Origin: Psychrobacter fozii
GTDB lineage: Bacteria; Pseudomonadota; Gammaproteobacteria; Pseudomonadales; Moraxellaceae
Assembly: GCF_003217155.1 (NCBI RefSeq)
Contig: NZ_QJSU01000007.1
Coordinates: 124,001-188,000, forward strand
Direction: 5' to 3'
Length of the DNA: 64,000 nt
Shown piece by piece: positions 1 through 9,183 of this stretch. Within the stretch, counting starts at the first letter, position 1. Every line of letters starts with the position of its first letter. Both the position numbers and the translations under genes were made by a program. The notes beneath the pieces are model-generated. The model was not told the origin of the DNA and searched no databases. It was given only the letters and a program-made list of their open reading frames with translations.

Positions 1-92
1 TTTTTAAAACTAGTCATAGAGAAGCTGGACGGCAGGGTGGCTTGCATAGCGTTATTAATCACAAAACCATATAAATAGTTACATGATTAACC

Positions 93-491
93 CTAGCGTA
101 TATGCCACAACATCCAACTGTGACTAATTTGCATTACCATAAAACCGATAAACAGCGCAGGCGCAGATAGGGGTTGTACGGTAATAAAAATTAGTGCGAA
201 ACCTAACACGGCTAATAGCCATTTGGCCATCTGCCCTCGATATAGCTGGCTAACAATATGTTGGCGTGCGCGATATCCAGTATGCCAAAAGATAAAAAAA
301 GCAAATACGGCTTGAGTAGTAAAACTTAGCAACGCACCAATTGCGGCGCTTTTCGTTACAGTAAGCTCACTATCTAACCAAATAGCATCTAGAATCCAAA
401 CATCAATAATCAGGATAAACAATACCCAGGCTTGGCGTTTGATATAGATACCAATCTTATCTTTCTGCGTGCGTTTGGCAGGCTTGGTCAT
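93..491 (-). CDS. atpI: ATP synthase subunit I (AtpI family membrane protein)
   Basis: A 132-residue, strongly hydrophobic protein with about four membrane segments (roughly residues 19-36, 46-69, 88-105 and 108-125) separated by short basic loops. The segment around GALLSFTTQAVFAFF, followed by a YRARQHIVSQLYRGQ-like loop, is typical of AtpI of proteobacterial F1Fo ATP synthase operons. The family is thought to help assemble the c-ring or supply Mg2+. The start is an ATG preceded by AGGAAT. It is transcribed toward the left edge, where atpB would be expected in a normal atp operon, but too little sequence remains to prove that. Confidence 0.8.
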   Translation of the reverse strand: MTKPAKRTQKDKIGIYIKRQAWVLFILIIDVWILDAIWLDSELTVTKSAAIGALLSFTTQAVFAFFIFWHTGYRARQHIVSQLYRGQMAKWLLAVLGFALIFITVQPLSAPALFIGFMVMQISHSWMLWHIR

Positions 492-674
492 CGGTATTCC
501 TATAGCCTTACAATATTGGGATAATCTAGTATCCTTGTGACACTTTTATCCGTGAATCGCTCACTCTACAGGTAATGCCTTTCAACCAAAATTAAACGCC
601 ACTTATTATAAGGAGCATGTGAGTTTTAAGCAAGCATAATATGAAATTTGTCAACTATTTAGCATGAAAACACA

Positions 675-718
675 CCTCAAACTAGGCCACACTTCATTTG
701 AAAGCACTTAGTTTGAGG
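675..718 (-). terminator. Hairpin after znuA
   Basis: Perfect 10-bp inverted repeat (CCTCAAACTA at 675-684, its complement at 709-718) with a 24-nt loop, lying just beyond the znuA stop. Read leftward it is followed by TGTGTTTTC, a weak U-rich tail, so it is a plausible but not strong terminator. Confidence 0.45.
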
Positions 719-756
719 CATGGTAACATTTATTTGAAGAATACTTCGATTTATTC

Positions 757-1641
757 CTACTTATCATCCACACAATTGTTAATTTGCTGTGCCATATTCG
801 TCCACCCTTTTACAAAGTCTTGACTGTCGCTCATGTCTTCGATTTGAGCAGTGGTACTAATTGGTTGCAACTTAGCAAGCAGTCCTTTAGAAACTGCACC
901 TTGGTTAACCATACACATCTGCTTAACAGGACGGTTCTCATTCAACCAACGCAATTGACTTGCTTTCGGAGAGATATGGTGGTCTGGGCTTAAACTACCT
1001 GCTAACTTTATATGCGCAGCTTTTTCAATATATTGATAGGCATCATGATAAGCCCAGTAAGGACGGTTTTTCTGTGAGGCTTGTTGTATAGTGGCAACTG
1101 CTGTATCCATACGAGCAGCGAATTTTTTAACATTGGCTTGGTAAGTGCTTGCGTACTCTGGGTTAGCACGGCTGTGTATCACGGCCAATGCACGAGTAAT
1201 GGCTTTGGCATTTTCAGGATCTAGCCAGATATGCGGATCAAGCGTGCCTGCAATCGGCGCGCCTTTCACATCACGAAGTGGATAGCGGTTGAAGGCTTTA
1301 AAGTCAAACATAGCAATGGCATTAGGGGCTGTCTCTAAACTGCCAGCCAAGCTGTTTTCTAATGAAGGTCCAAACCAAACGACGAACTTACTGTCTTTAA
1401 TCGCTTTAATATCGCTTGGACTGACGCTTCCATGATGCCCTACATCACCTGGTTGTAGAATTCTATTGGCGGATGGTGTTCCTTCAGTCACCGCTTCACT
1501 GAGTAAAAACATCGGATAGTTGCTCACACTAACGGTTGCTGCTTGAGCATTTAGCGTTAAAAATCCTAGTAGTGCTCCAGAAACTAGCAGACGTTTTATC
1601 TTGATGATTGGATGTAGTAACTGATTGAAAGCTGAGTTCAT
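757..1641 (-). CDS. znuA: Zinc ABC transporter substrate-binding protein ZnuA
   Basis: Periplasmic zinc-binding lipoprotein-fold protein of the cluster A-I solute-binding family, 294 residues. An N-terminal signal peptide (residues about 16-35, ending ...NAQA) is visible. Family marks include GDVGHHGSVSPSDIKAI with the first metal-ligand histidine, DPHIWLDPENAKAI with the second, and a third His in the DHHISPKASQLRWL stretch. The long His/Asp-rich loop of many ZnuA proteins is absent. It is divergent from zur across a Zur box, so zinc-dependent repression is expected. ZnuC and ZnuB, the other transporter parts, follow zur on the opposite strand. Confidence 0.92.
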   Translation of the reverse strand: MNSAFNQLLHPIIKIKRLLVSGALLGFLTLNAQAATVSVSNYPMFLLSEAVTEGTPSANRILQPGDVGHHGSVSPSDIKAIKDSKFVVWFGPSLENSLAGSLETAPNAIAMFDFKAFNRYPLRDVKGAPIAGTLDPHIWLDPENAKAITRALAVIHSRANPEYASTYQANVKKFAARMDTAVATIQQASQKNRPYWAYHDAYQYIEKAAHIKLAGSLSPDHHISPKASQLRWLNENRPVKQMCMVNQGAVSKGLLAKLQPISTTAQIEDMSDSQDFVKGWTNMAQQINNCVDDK

Positions 1642-1748
1642 AGTAGGTGTCTTTGATATATGGTTGATAGTGTCGAAATATCATGTTTAGTGAAAAGTGA
1701 CGATACAGTAGATAACATAAGACAGCTTATCTTATCTTCGTTTTATTA

Positions 1749-1763
1749 TGTTATACTATAACA
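1749..1763. promoter_or_regulatory. Zur operator (perfect 15-bp palindrome)
   Basis: TGTTATACTATAACA is a perfect palindrome around a central C and matches the core of the gammaproteobacterial Zur consensus (TGTTATANTATAACA). It lies between the divergent znuA and zur-znuCB units, so one Zur dimer or pair of dimers could repress both and make zur autoregulated. No binding data are available. Confidence 0.85.
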
Positions 1764-1809
1764 ATAAAAAATATAATAAAACAGCCATTTATTTTTAGGA
1801 GTCTGCACC

Positions 1810-2373
1810 ATGTCTATCCACTCATCAGATTGTGAACATCTACATGATGCGCAAGACTTTACGCCGCATGATGTTGTCGAGCGCTTAACCGAAGCAAAAG
1901 AGCGATGCCGTTTAAATGGATCGCGCTTTACATCTTTACGTCAGCAAATATATCAGTTGGTATTAGAAGCCAATAAGCCCATCGGTGCCTATGACCTAAT
2001 CACTCTATTACAGAATATGCGCCTGTCAGATTCTCAGAGCAGTGATGATAGTAAAGAGGCTGACTCAAAAAAGTCCTCATCAAAAAAACAAACCAACAAA
2101 AACGTCGCCCCACCAACGGTCTATCGCAGCTTGGAGTTTTTATTGAGCGAAGGTTTAATTCATCAATTAACGTCTATCAATGCTTATGTTCCTTGCTGTC
2201 ACCCAAGAGCGCAGCATACGGCGGCTTTTTTAATCTGTGGTCAGTGCCAGCGGGTACAAGAATGCAGCAGCCTGCCAGTACGAGAGATGATGAGCTTTGC
2301 TGAGCAAGATGTTGGGTTTGTTGTGGAGAATAGTGTTATTGAACTTAGTGGTCGATGCCAAGCTTGCCAATAA
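1810..2373 (+). CDS. zur: Zinc uptake regulator Zur (Fur family)
   Basis: Fur-family transcriptional repressor, 187 residues. The winged-helix region spans about residues 25-120, with the recognition helix around PPTVYRSLEFLLSEGLIHQL. The dimerisation domain carries ICGQCQRVQEC and a terminal CQACQ, the Cys pairs of the structural zinc site, plus CCHPRAQHTA. Between the first helices and the recognition helix there is an insert of about 25 Ser/Lys/Asp-rich residues (SDDSKEADSKKSSSKKQ) not usual in the family. ATG start preceded by TAGGAGT. It leads the zur-znuC-znuB unit and faces znuA, which identifies it as Zur rather than Fur. Confidence 0.9.
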   Translation: MSIHSSDCEHLHDAQDFTPHDVVERLTEAKERCRLNGSRFTSLRQQIYQLVLEANKPIGAYDLITLLQNMRLSDSQSSDDSKEADSKKSSSKKQTNKNVAPPTVYRSLEFLLSEGLIHQLTSINAYVPCCHPRAQHTAAFLICGQCQRVQECSSLPVREMMSFAEQDVGFVVENSVIELSGRCQACQ

Positions 2374-2474
2374 TCTATCAGTCTTGTTTTCACTATTTTT
2401 AGTACTTTTTATTGGTTTTTAATAGCAATATTCTGATTATTTCTATCTTTTACTTATCCATTCGTTGTCATATT

Positions 2475-3278
2475 ATGAGCCCATCTACTTCAATATCTAA
2501 TCAGCCGCTCTCCCCTACTGCTGATAACCGTCCCATGAAAGATACCAACCAGCTGCTGAGCTTAAGCAATATCAGCTACCATGTTGGACAGCAACGTATC
2601 CTTTCAAATATCGATATTGACATTGCGGTCAATGAGACGGTAAGTCTGGTGGGACCTAACGGTGCTGGCAAATCAACGTTGGTTAAACTTATTTTAGGTT
2701 TGATTGATCCGACTAAGGGCAATATCACAGCGCATCAGCCACTACAACTTGGCTATGTGCCGCAGCGATTTACCGTACCGCCTATATTGCCCTTGCGAGT
2801 CAGTGACCTACTGGGTCAAGCAAATAAAAAGCGTCTAACCGACGAGCAGCGCCAGTTCATATTTGATAATTTAGCATTGACGCATTTGCTGTCACGGCAG
2901 ATGCTGCATTTGTCAGGTGGCGAAACACAGCGCGTTTTATTAGCCCGAGCCTTACTGGATAAACCCAATTTATTGATTTTGGATGAACCCATGCAAGGGC
3001 TTGACCCTGATACTGAGGTTTGGCTCTATCAGTTCATTGACAAGCTACCAGATTTCTTACATTGTGCCATGTTAGTGATATCGCATGATTTGCATTGGGT
3101 AATGAGAGGTAGTCGACGTGTTATTTGCCTCAATAAACATATCTGCTGCGAGGGGCAACCAAGCGAGCTGGCCATTAGCACCGAATTTAAAAAGCTATTT
3201 GGTCATTATTATGAGCAACCTTATGTGCATCAGCCACATGCTTGCCAGCATCACGCACCAAACGAGCTCGAACAATAA
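2475..3278 (+). CDS. znuC: Zinc ABC transporter ATP-binding protein ZnuC
   Basis: ABC-type ATPase powering zinc import with ZnuB. Walker A GPNGAGKSTL, signature LSGGETQRVLLARALL, Walker B LLILDEPMQGLDP and the switch histidine in VISHD are all intact. The C-terminus ends in a His/Cys-rich tail (HQPHACQHHAPNELEQ) that may bind zinc, as in some ZnuC proteins. The start is uncertain: ATG at 2475 is chosen here (268 residues), but an in-frame TTG at 2412 and an ATG at 2535 are possible and none has a good ribosome binding site. It follows zur by 100 bases and precedes znuB. Confidence 0.9.
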   Translation: MSPSTSISNQPLSPTADNRPMKDTNQLLSLSNISYHVGQQRILSNIDIDIAVNETVSLVGPNGAGKSTLVKLILGLIDPTKGNITAHQPLQLGYVPQRFTVPPILPLRVSDLLGQANKKRLTDEQRQFIFDNLALTHLLSRQMLHLSGGETQRVLLARALLDKPNLLILDEPMQGLDPDTEVWLYQFIDKLPDFLHCAMLVISHDLHWVMRGSRRVICLNKHICCEGQPSELAISTEFKKLFGHYYEQPYVHQPHACQHHAPNELEQ

Positions 3279-3377
3279 TCATCAAAACCAAATATATGAT
3301 GGCTGTATCTAGCCAGATATTTTTGATATTTACTGATACTGCCTCATGCCTTTATAAAAATTTTACGGATATTTATT

Positions 3378-4196
3378 ATGACCACTTGGTTAACCATTAT
3401 TGCTCCTGCTTGGATTGCTGGCAGTATTTTAGCACTACTATCAGCACCATTAGGGTGTTTGGTATTGTGGCGCCGTATGGCCTTTTTTGCTGATGCTCTG
3501 GCACATGGCACTTTACTTGGTGTGGCCTTAGCTGCTTGGTGGCAACTGCCGATGGGCATTGGTGTTTTGTTAGTCAGCATTGCGGTAGTGTTAGGACTGG
3601 TATTAATTGATGATGAACGCTTACCAGCGGATGCCGTATTGGCGGTGGTGGCTGTCTCATTATTATGTTTAGGATTATTGACCTTAACCCAGCTGACAGA
3701 TCAGCAAGCCAATGTATTAGGCTTTTTATTTGGTAATTTATTGGAGCTAGATTGGGCCGATTTACCTCTACTTGCAGGTAGCGTGCTGGTGGGTTTGGGC
3801 TTACTACGCTATATATGGCCAGCGCAAATTAAGCTAGCAACTCACGAAGCATTGGCACGTATTCAAGGTATCAACCCGACACGCCAGCGATTGTTCTTTA
3901 TGGGGATATTGGCAGGGTTCTGTGCTGTTGCGCTACAGGCAGTCGGCAGCTTATTGATTAGTGGATTGTTGGTATTGCCAGCACTAACCGCACGCTTATG
4001 GGTTACATCACCAAAACAAATGGTCATTATATCTTTAGTTATTGCTCAGTTAGGTGTTACTTTAGGAGTTTGGGGCAGCATTTGGCTAGATATTCAGACT
4101 GGACTATCTATTGTATTGATATTGGCCATTTTGTTTTTTTTGGCACTGATTTTATCAAAGGTGATAACCTCAAAATTTTGGGTGGCGCGTCATTAG
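3378..4196 (+). CDS. znuB: Zinc ABC transporter permease ZnuB
   Basis: Inner-membrane permease of the ABC-3 family, 272 residues, with seven or eight hydrophobic segments across its length. The motif ALAHGTLLGVALA (about residues 39-51) is the usual histidine-containing helix of metal permeases, and the coupling region around HEALARIQGINPTRQRLFFMG fits contact with ZnuC. Third gene of the zur-znuC-znuB unit, 99 bases after znuC, and expected to share the Zur box. Confidence 0.92.
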   Translation: MTTWLTIIAPAWIAGSILALLSAPLGCLVLWRRMAFFADALAHGTLLGVALAAWWQLPMGIGVLLVSIAVVLGLVLIDDERLPADAVLAVVAVSLLCLGLLTLTQLTDQQANVLGFLFGNLLELDWADLPLLAGSVLVGLGLLRYIWPAQIKLATHEALARIQGINPTRQRLFFMGILAGFCAVALQAVGSLLISGLLVLPALTARLWVTSPKQMVIISLVIAQLGVTLGVWGSIWLDIQTGLSIVLILAILFFLALILSKVITSKFWVARH

Positions 4197-4481
4197 CAGA
4201 CTATAAAACACCGCATAAAAGAGATCTTGCTTAATTATTCAACTTTATTTGATTAATATTGCTAGAGCTTTGTTTTACTTTATGTTATAAACTTGCCTCG
4301 ACACTATTGGTATCATTAATAATAGAAAGCTGCCTATAATAGCTGTTGAAAATATAGTGTGGTAACTGCGATTAAATATCATATACGATGGAAAAAGTAG
4401 TGAAAACAGATAATAGTGACTCGTTTACTTATGGTCATGTTGACAGCGTCAATTGCTCTGCTTTAATAAGGGACTGACCCA

Positions 4482-5330
4482 ATGCCAAGCAATACTATCA
4501 GTAGCATCAGTACGCTAGATGAGCAAGTTAATATCTTACAAGTCACCGATTTACACTTATTGACACCTAGCGCTTTTATTACAGATAACGATAATATTGA
4601 CAGTGATGAAGCTGCCATTTATCAGCATAGCTTTGAGAAGGTGCTTCAACAAGCATTGAATGAAGATATTCGCTGTGACCTCATTCTCGTGACAGGTGAC
4701 TTGGTCAATAAAATCATACCTACGATTTATGACCATATCTTTAAGGTATTACAAGCGACCAACATTCCTTTTGCTTGTATTGCTGGTAATCATGACGTCA
4801 CTGATGAAATTGGCTGTCATTTGCCGTTTTTGCAGCGCACATTGGTTGCTCAGCCTGCTGACCCTCGTTTATTGAGCCAACATATTATTGAAACTGAGTA
4901 TTGGCAGTTACTGCTGCTAGATTCCTCCATTAGTGGTGAGGTAGCAGGCGAAATAACACCTGCCGACATGAGCTGGTTATGTGAAAGACTCAGTGCTTGT
5001 AACAAGCCTACGCTAATCGCCCTACACCATCATGTTATACCGGTAGGCTCTGCTTGGATTGATGCTCACATGGTAGAAAATAGCGAAGATTTTTGGCAGC
5101 ATATGCTAGCTTTTGAGCATCTAAAAGTAATCATTAGTGGACATATTCACCAAGACCAAGTTCGCTATCGTCAAGGCGTTTCTGTCTATACAACACCCTC
5201 AACCTGCTATCAGTTCATGCCCAACGAAGATGACTTTGCTTACGATGAAGACGCTCGACCTGGTTACCGTTGGTTGCAATTAGCCAACAATGGAACGGTT
5301 GCAAGCTGGGTTGAAAGACTGGATACTTGA
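4482..5330 (+). CDS. cpdA: 3',5'-cyclic-AMP phosphodiesterase-like metallophosphoesterase
   Basis: Calcineurin-like metallophosphoesterase, 282 residues. The five metal-site motifs are in order: DLHLL (about residue 24), TGDLV, AGNHD, the LHHH stretch and GHIHQD. This set and length match the class III cAMP phosphodiesterase CpdA, which hydrolyses cAMP to AMP in the cytoplasm. The exact substrate cannot be proven from sequence, since related enzymes act on other cyclic or linear phosphodiesters. It stands alone between znuB and dksA, with its own intergenic regions on both sides. Confidence 0.78.
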   Translation: MPSNTISSISTLDEQVNILQVTDLHLLTPSAFITDNDNIDSDEAAIYQHSFEKVLQQALNEDIRCDLILVTGDLVNKIIPTIYDHIFKVLQATNIPFACIAGNHDVTDEIGCHLPFLQRTLVAQPADPRLLSQHIIETEYWQLLLLDSSISGEVAGEITPADMSWLCERLSACNKPTLIALHHHVIPVGSAWIDAHMVENSEDFWQHMLAFEHLKVIISGHIHQDQVRYRQGVSVYTTPSTCYQFMPNEDDFAYDEDARPGYRWLQLANNGTVASWVERLDT

Positions 5331-5818
5331 TGGCCATAATTACTGGCTCAAAGATAATTTTAACCCTTATATATTAAGCATTTAGCTAACATTAACCACC
5401 TTAATATAAAATGGATATCGAAGTAAAATAGCCACCAGTATAAAAAATCACTTCATTATTATTAGAAACAATGATACAACTTATAAAATGAAGACTGCCT
5501 AACACCTACCATTAGGTACAATCATAATGGCTAGGATGACTAAGTCGACCATAATTGAGGTTTTAACCGTCAGTGGTTTGCAGTATTTTTTAAACAAGAC
5601 TATTTAAATAAAGATAAGCGTAACCATATATTTGACCATCGCTATGTTGATGTCAGCATAGCAAGATAGCCATACTATTAGATCAGCTGTGTTACTTGTG
5701 TTACCAAGTGGTAAAACGTTTTATAAATGGAAAGCATTATAGCGTTCGTAAAATTAATAACGTCTTATCTGTTGATACGTCGTTTTATTGAATTAATTTG
5801 AAAAAGTAGGATACCCAT
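5331..5818. other. Intergenic region upstream of dksA
   Basis: 488 AT-rich bases without a credible gene. A small stem (GCTATG at about 5641 and CATAGC at about 5659) is present. The dksA promoter should lie here, but no clear -35/-10 pair could be fixed by eye. Confidence 0.4.
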
Positions 5819-6256
5819 ATGAGCACCGTGACCACGAATCCGAGTGAAGTGAAGTTTACTCCTTATGTGCCAGCCAAAGACGAAGAATATATGTCTGATG
5901 CTCAGTTAGAGCATTTTAAAGCGATTTTATTGGACTGGAAAAACCAACTGATTGGCGAAGCAGATCGTACCAAGACTTATATTCAAGATGAGTCAAGTGC
6001 CATGCCAGATATCAATGATCGCGCGACTCAAGAAGAAGAGTTTGCGTTGGCTTTGCGTACGCGTGACCGTGAACGTAAACTCATTCGCAAAATCGATAAA
6101 TCTATGTCAGAAATCGAAAATGATGACTATGGTTTCTGTGAGACTTGTGGTGTAGAGATTGGTTTGCGTCGCCTTGAAGCACGCCCAACAGCGACTCAGT
6201 GTATCGACTGTAAAACGCTATCTGAAATCAAAGAACGTCAGAACCAAGGCGCTTAG
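5819..6256 (+). CDS. dksA: RNA polymerase-binding transcription factor DksA
   Basis: 145-residue DksA, which binds the RNA polymerase secondary channel and works with ppGpp in the stringent response. The coiled-coil tip has the conserved acidic motif DINDRATQEEE, containing the aspartates needed for activity. The C-terminal zinc finger is complete: CETC (about residue 113) and CIDC (about residue 134), separated by 17 residues. Length and sequence match Gammaproteobacteria well. ATG start with AAAGTAGGAT upstream. gluQ follows, the usual neighbour, but here with a 406-base gap containing a terminator and a repeat element. Confidence 0.96.
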   Translation: MSTVTTNPSEVKFTPYVPAKDEEYMSDAQLEHFKAILLDWKNQLIGEADRTKTYIQDESSAMPDINDRATQEEEFALALRTRDRERKLIRKIDKSMSEIENDDYGFCETCGVEIGLRRLEARPTATQCIDCKTLSEIKERQNQGA

Positions 6257-6298
6257 ATAAGATAGCTTCAATCAAGCATAAGAAGACCATATTTAAGT

Positions 6299-6335
6299 AC
6301 GAGCGACCATATTATTGGTCGCTCGTTGCGTTTTA
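6299..6335 (+). terminator. dksA terminator
   Basis: Perfect 10-bp stem ACGAGCGACC (6299-6308) with its complement at 6317-6326 and an 8-nt loop, followed by TGCGTTTTAGG. It lies 43 bases after the dksA stop. Confidence 0.65.
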
Positions 6336-6447
6336 GGCTATCGTTTCTTTGCTGAATAACCTTTAATCAATCTATAAATATAGCCGCTGACGATAATAGC
6401 CCCTAACGATAAGCATTAAAAAACCAATTTTATTTTTAGAAGTCATG

Positions 6448-6551
6448 TAGTCGGTTCAATATAATTTGGATACAAGGAAGCCGAGTGAAAGTACTACAAA
6501 TTGTAGGCTGAGCGAGGCTGACACCGTATCCAATTTATAGAGGATTGACTA
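6448..6551. repeat. 104-bp inverted-repeat element, copy 1
   Basis: A non-coding 104-bp block beginning TAGTCGGTTCAATATAATTT and ending with GAGGATTGACTA. Its 25-base ends are imperfect inverted repeats (19 of 25 match), giving a MITE-like structure. An almost identical block of the same length lies at 47652-47755. It sits between dksA and gluQ. Confidence 0.8.
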
Positions 6552-6662
6552 TACTCCTAACAAATTATCTCATTTAATAAATATCTTTTTGGACCCAACT
6601 TTATTATTCTATCTGAATAACGCTATCATCGATAACCACCTATTTAAAAAATCAAGACTCCT

Positions 6663-7589
6663 ATGCCTACTCCTTCTCAGCCTATCGGCCGTTTCGCACC
6701 TTCACCCACTGGTGAATTACACCTTGGCTCTTTAACGACAGCACTTGCCAGCTTCTGCCATATAAAATCACTGGGTGGTCAATGGTTACTACGCATTGAA
6801 GATACCGATATTGAGCGCTGCGATCAACAGTTCACTGAGCAAATCTTGATTGATCTAGAAGCGCTTGGCTTACACTGGGACGGCGATATCATTTATCAAT
6901 CTGAGCGTATTGATATCTATAATGATTACTTAAACTCTGCTTTGCATTCGCTCACTTATGGCTGCCAATGCTCACGTAAAGGTTTAGAGCAATATTGGGC
7001 AAAAGAAGAACAGAGCCAAATTCATAATGAAAACCAGCCAAATAGAAAGCGTTATCCACGCTGCTGTGTCGCCGCTGACCTTGATAGACAGCAGCATAAA
7101 CTACGCATACAGCTACCAGACTATAAAATTGGCTTCAATGATGGTATTCAAGGAATGCAATGGGATAACCCTCAGCAGACATTAGGTGATATGGTGGCTC
7201 GTCGCCAAGATGGCATGATCAATTATATTTTGGCTGCGAGTCTCGATGATGGCTTACAACAAGTTACCCACATCATGCGTGGCTTGGATATATTACCCAT
7301 GACCACAGCCCAAATTAGCATCATGAATGCTGCTCACTTACCCGCTATCGACCACTGGTATCACTTGCCGTTGATATGCAATCCTGATGGACAAAAACTC
7401 TCCAAACAAAACCTTGCACAACCCATCGATACACGCAATACAAGTCAGTTAATCGCTCATGCACTAAAACTATTACAACAACCCGTCGTAGACAGGGATA
7501 CCCCTGAAAACATGCTCAAGCAAGCCATTGCGCAGTGGGACAACACGCCTCTGCAGAACCAACAACAATTAAACCTGCCTAACTTATAA
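6663..7589 (+). CDS. gluQ: Glutamyl-Q tRNA(Asp) synthetase
   Basis: Truncated glutamyl-tRNA synthetase paralogue, 308 residues, that attaches glutamate to the queuosine base of tRNA(Asp). The class I HIGH-type motif is in [15 protein letters not shown] (residues 9-23) and the KMSKS-type motif in [10 protein letters not shown]. Zinc ligands are visible in CQCS and CC near residues 100-138. The anticodon-binding half of a normal GltX is missing, as expected for this family. It lies downstream of dksA, its common partner, but after an intervening terminator and repeat, so it probably has its own promoter. Confidence 0.93.
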   Translation: MPTPSQPIGRFAPSPTGELHLGSLTTALASFCHIKSLGGQWLLRIEDTDIERCDQQFTEQILIDLEALGLHWDGDIIYQSERIDIYNDYLNSALHSLTYGCQCSRKGLEQYWAKEEQSQIHNENQPNRKRYPRCCVAADLDRQQHKLRIQLPDYKIGFNDGIQGMQWDNPQQTLGDMVARRQDGMINYILAASLDDGLQQVTHIMRGLDILPMTTAQISIMNAAHLPAIDHWYHLPLICNPDGQKLSKQNLAQPIDTRNTSQLIAHALKLLQQPVVDRDTPENMLKQAIAQWDNTPLQNQQQLNLPNL

Positions 7590-7631
7590 GAAATGATACT
7601 CAAACAAGATGATACTCAAACAAGAGGCAAC

Positions 7632-7662
7632 AAAAAGCGCCACTCATTAGCGACGCTTTTTT
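7632..7662. terminator. Bidirectional terminator between gluQ and ftsW
   Basis: AAAAAGCG (7632-7639) pairs with CGCTTTTT (7654-7661), with a T-run on the + strand and an A-run on the left that becomes a U-run on the - strand. The position between convergent genes suggests it ends both transcripts. Confidence 0.75.
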
Positions 7663-7711
7663 AAAGGAAACCAAGCACTAGTTATTAAGCACCATGCATA
7701 ATAATAAACTG

Positions 7712-8908
7712 CTAATAATAACGACACTGGCTTTTTTCGATCTCAGGGCTTTCTTTATAAATTTTCAGCAATAGCGCAACCATCACTAGGCTAATCAACA
7801 TAGATGAGCCACCATAACTAAAGAATGGCATGGTCAAACCTTTGGTCGGAATCGCGCCCATATTCATCGCTGCATTAATAATCGTCTGTGCGATAAATAC
7901 CACGCCAATACCAAAGGCCGTATAACTCATACGCATCTGCCGACGTTTTAACGCGTTATAACTGATACGCATCGCACTACCGATAATCAGTGCTTCGAGC
8001 ACCAACACCATAGTGACCCCAACAAAACCTAACTCTTCACCCGTAATTGCTAGTAAAAAATCCGTGTGTGCCTCTGGCAAATGCGATAATTTTTGTACGC
8101 TCTCACCATAGCCAACACCCGTAAACTGCCCACGACCAAAAGCAATCAAACTACGTGCTAACTGGTAATCGGTGTCTTGCACATCATCGAACGGATCCAT
8201 GAACGACATCACACGTACCAATCGATACTGCGCTGTCGTGACCATCAATACTGCGCCACCAACAGCAGCCGCAGCCAATGCTAAGAAGTGCTTATAAGGC
8301 GCACCAGCGATATAAAATATCGCAAAGATGGTGCCCAAAATCACGACAAAAGAACCAAAATCTGGCTGCGATAACAACAGCATAGTAATGAGCGCGACCA
8401 CTAGCATAATTCGCAAAAAGCCATCTAAACCATTACGAACTTCGAAAGACCGGCGTACCACAAAGTCAGATACAAAGACAATCATAACTAGCTTGGCAAG
8501 CTCTGCTACCTGAAAGTTAAAAACTCCCAAATTCAACCAGCGCTTAGAGCCATTAATAGGCGTACTAAACAAGGTTGCTACTAATAGCACGCCCGTAATA
8601 CCGAGTAGCATAAATTGGGTTTCGGTCTTATATAGTGTTCGTAAGGACACGCTATAATAAGGAATAGACGCGATAACCAGTCCAATCGTCATATACAGCA
8701 GTTGGTTGTTAAAAAAGTACAGCTCTGTCATACCGCGACTGAGCGCAAAAGGAATAGACGCAGAAGCGACCATTAGTAAACTGAGCACCAGCATGCAGCC
8801 GACGCTCGATATCAAAACAGCACGTGCTGACGGCATAGAAAGAATACCATCAGAGCCAGCGGCTTGTTTTGGTTGGGACGAGGAACGAAAAAACGAAGGG
8901 AGCGCCAT
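7712..8908 (-). CDS. ftsW: Cell division lipid II polymerase FtsW (SEDS family)
   Basis: SEDS-family septal peptidoglycan glycosyltransferase, 398 residues, with about ten membrane segments. Family marks are NGSKRWLNLG (about residue 119), the QPDFGS stretch, LPEAHTDF in the large periplasmic loop, GEELGF, and PFFSYGGSSM near the C-terminus. FtsW and RodA are alike. The call of FtsW rests on its place directly after murD, in the order of the division/cell wall cluster. ATG start. The gap from murD (275 bases) holds a 15-bp-arm inverted repeat. Confidence 0.9.
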   Translation of the reverse strand: MALPSFFRSSSQPKQAAGSDGILSMPSARAVLISSVGCMLVLSLLMVASASIPFALSRGMTELYFFNNQLLYMTIGLVIASIPYYSVSLRTLYKTETQFMLLGITGVLLVATLFSTPINGSKRWLNLGVFNFQVAELAKLVMIVFVSDFVVRRSFEVRNGLDGFLRIMLVVALITMLLLSQPDFGSFVVILGTIFAIFYIAGAPYKHFLALAAAAVGGAVLMVTTAQYRLVRVMSFMDPFDDVQDTDYQLARSLIAFGRGQFTGVGYGESVQKLSHLPEAHTDFLLAITGEELGFVGVTMVLVLEALIIGSAMRISYNALKRRQMRMSYTAFGIGVVFIAQTIINAAMNMGAIPTKGLTMPFFSYGGSSMLISLVMVALLLKIYKESPEIEKSQCRYY

Positions 8909-9064
8909 AATTTTATATACACTAACGAACGAAAAACACGGCGTCTATGAAACGCCACCGTTTAAAAAATATGAAGAAGATAATACCAAACAGATCACTT
9001 GTCTGGTTATGATTGACAGTAGCAGCAATCTATAAGCAAAACAATCATTTATACAGAAAATGCT

Positions 9065-9127
9065 TTCTGAGAATAAACACTAACTAAATAACGTTTTATT
9101 ATTCAATATTGTTGTTTATTCTCAGAA
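9065..9127. repeat. Perfect 15-bp inverted repeat between murD and ftsW
   Basis: TTCTGAGAATAAACA (9065-9079) and its exact complement (9113-9127) flank a 33-base AT-rich spacer. In the leftward murD-ftsW transcript it would form a stem-loop. There is no clear U-run, so a terminator role is doubtful. It could stabilise RNA or be a small mobile remnant. Confidence 0.7.
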
Positions 9128-9183
9128 CAACTAATTATCAAGCCAGTTAGGTATCAAGACAAATAGCCTTTATGCTAATTTCA

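Noticed and set aside
1-47. Possible start of atpB on the - strand (ATG at 47)
   Set aside because: Only 15 codons are available, no good ribosome binding site is seen, and the residues do not clearly match AtpB.
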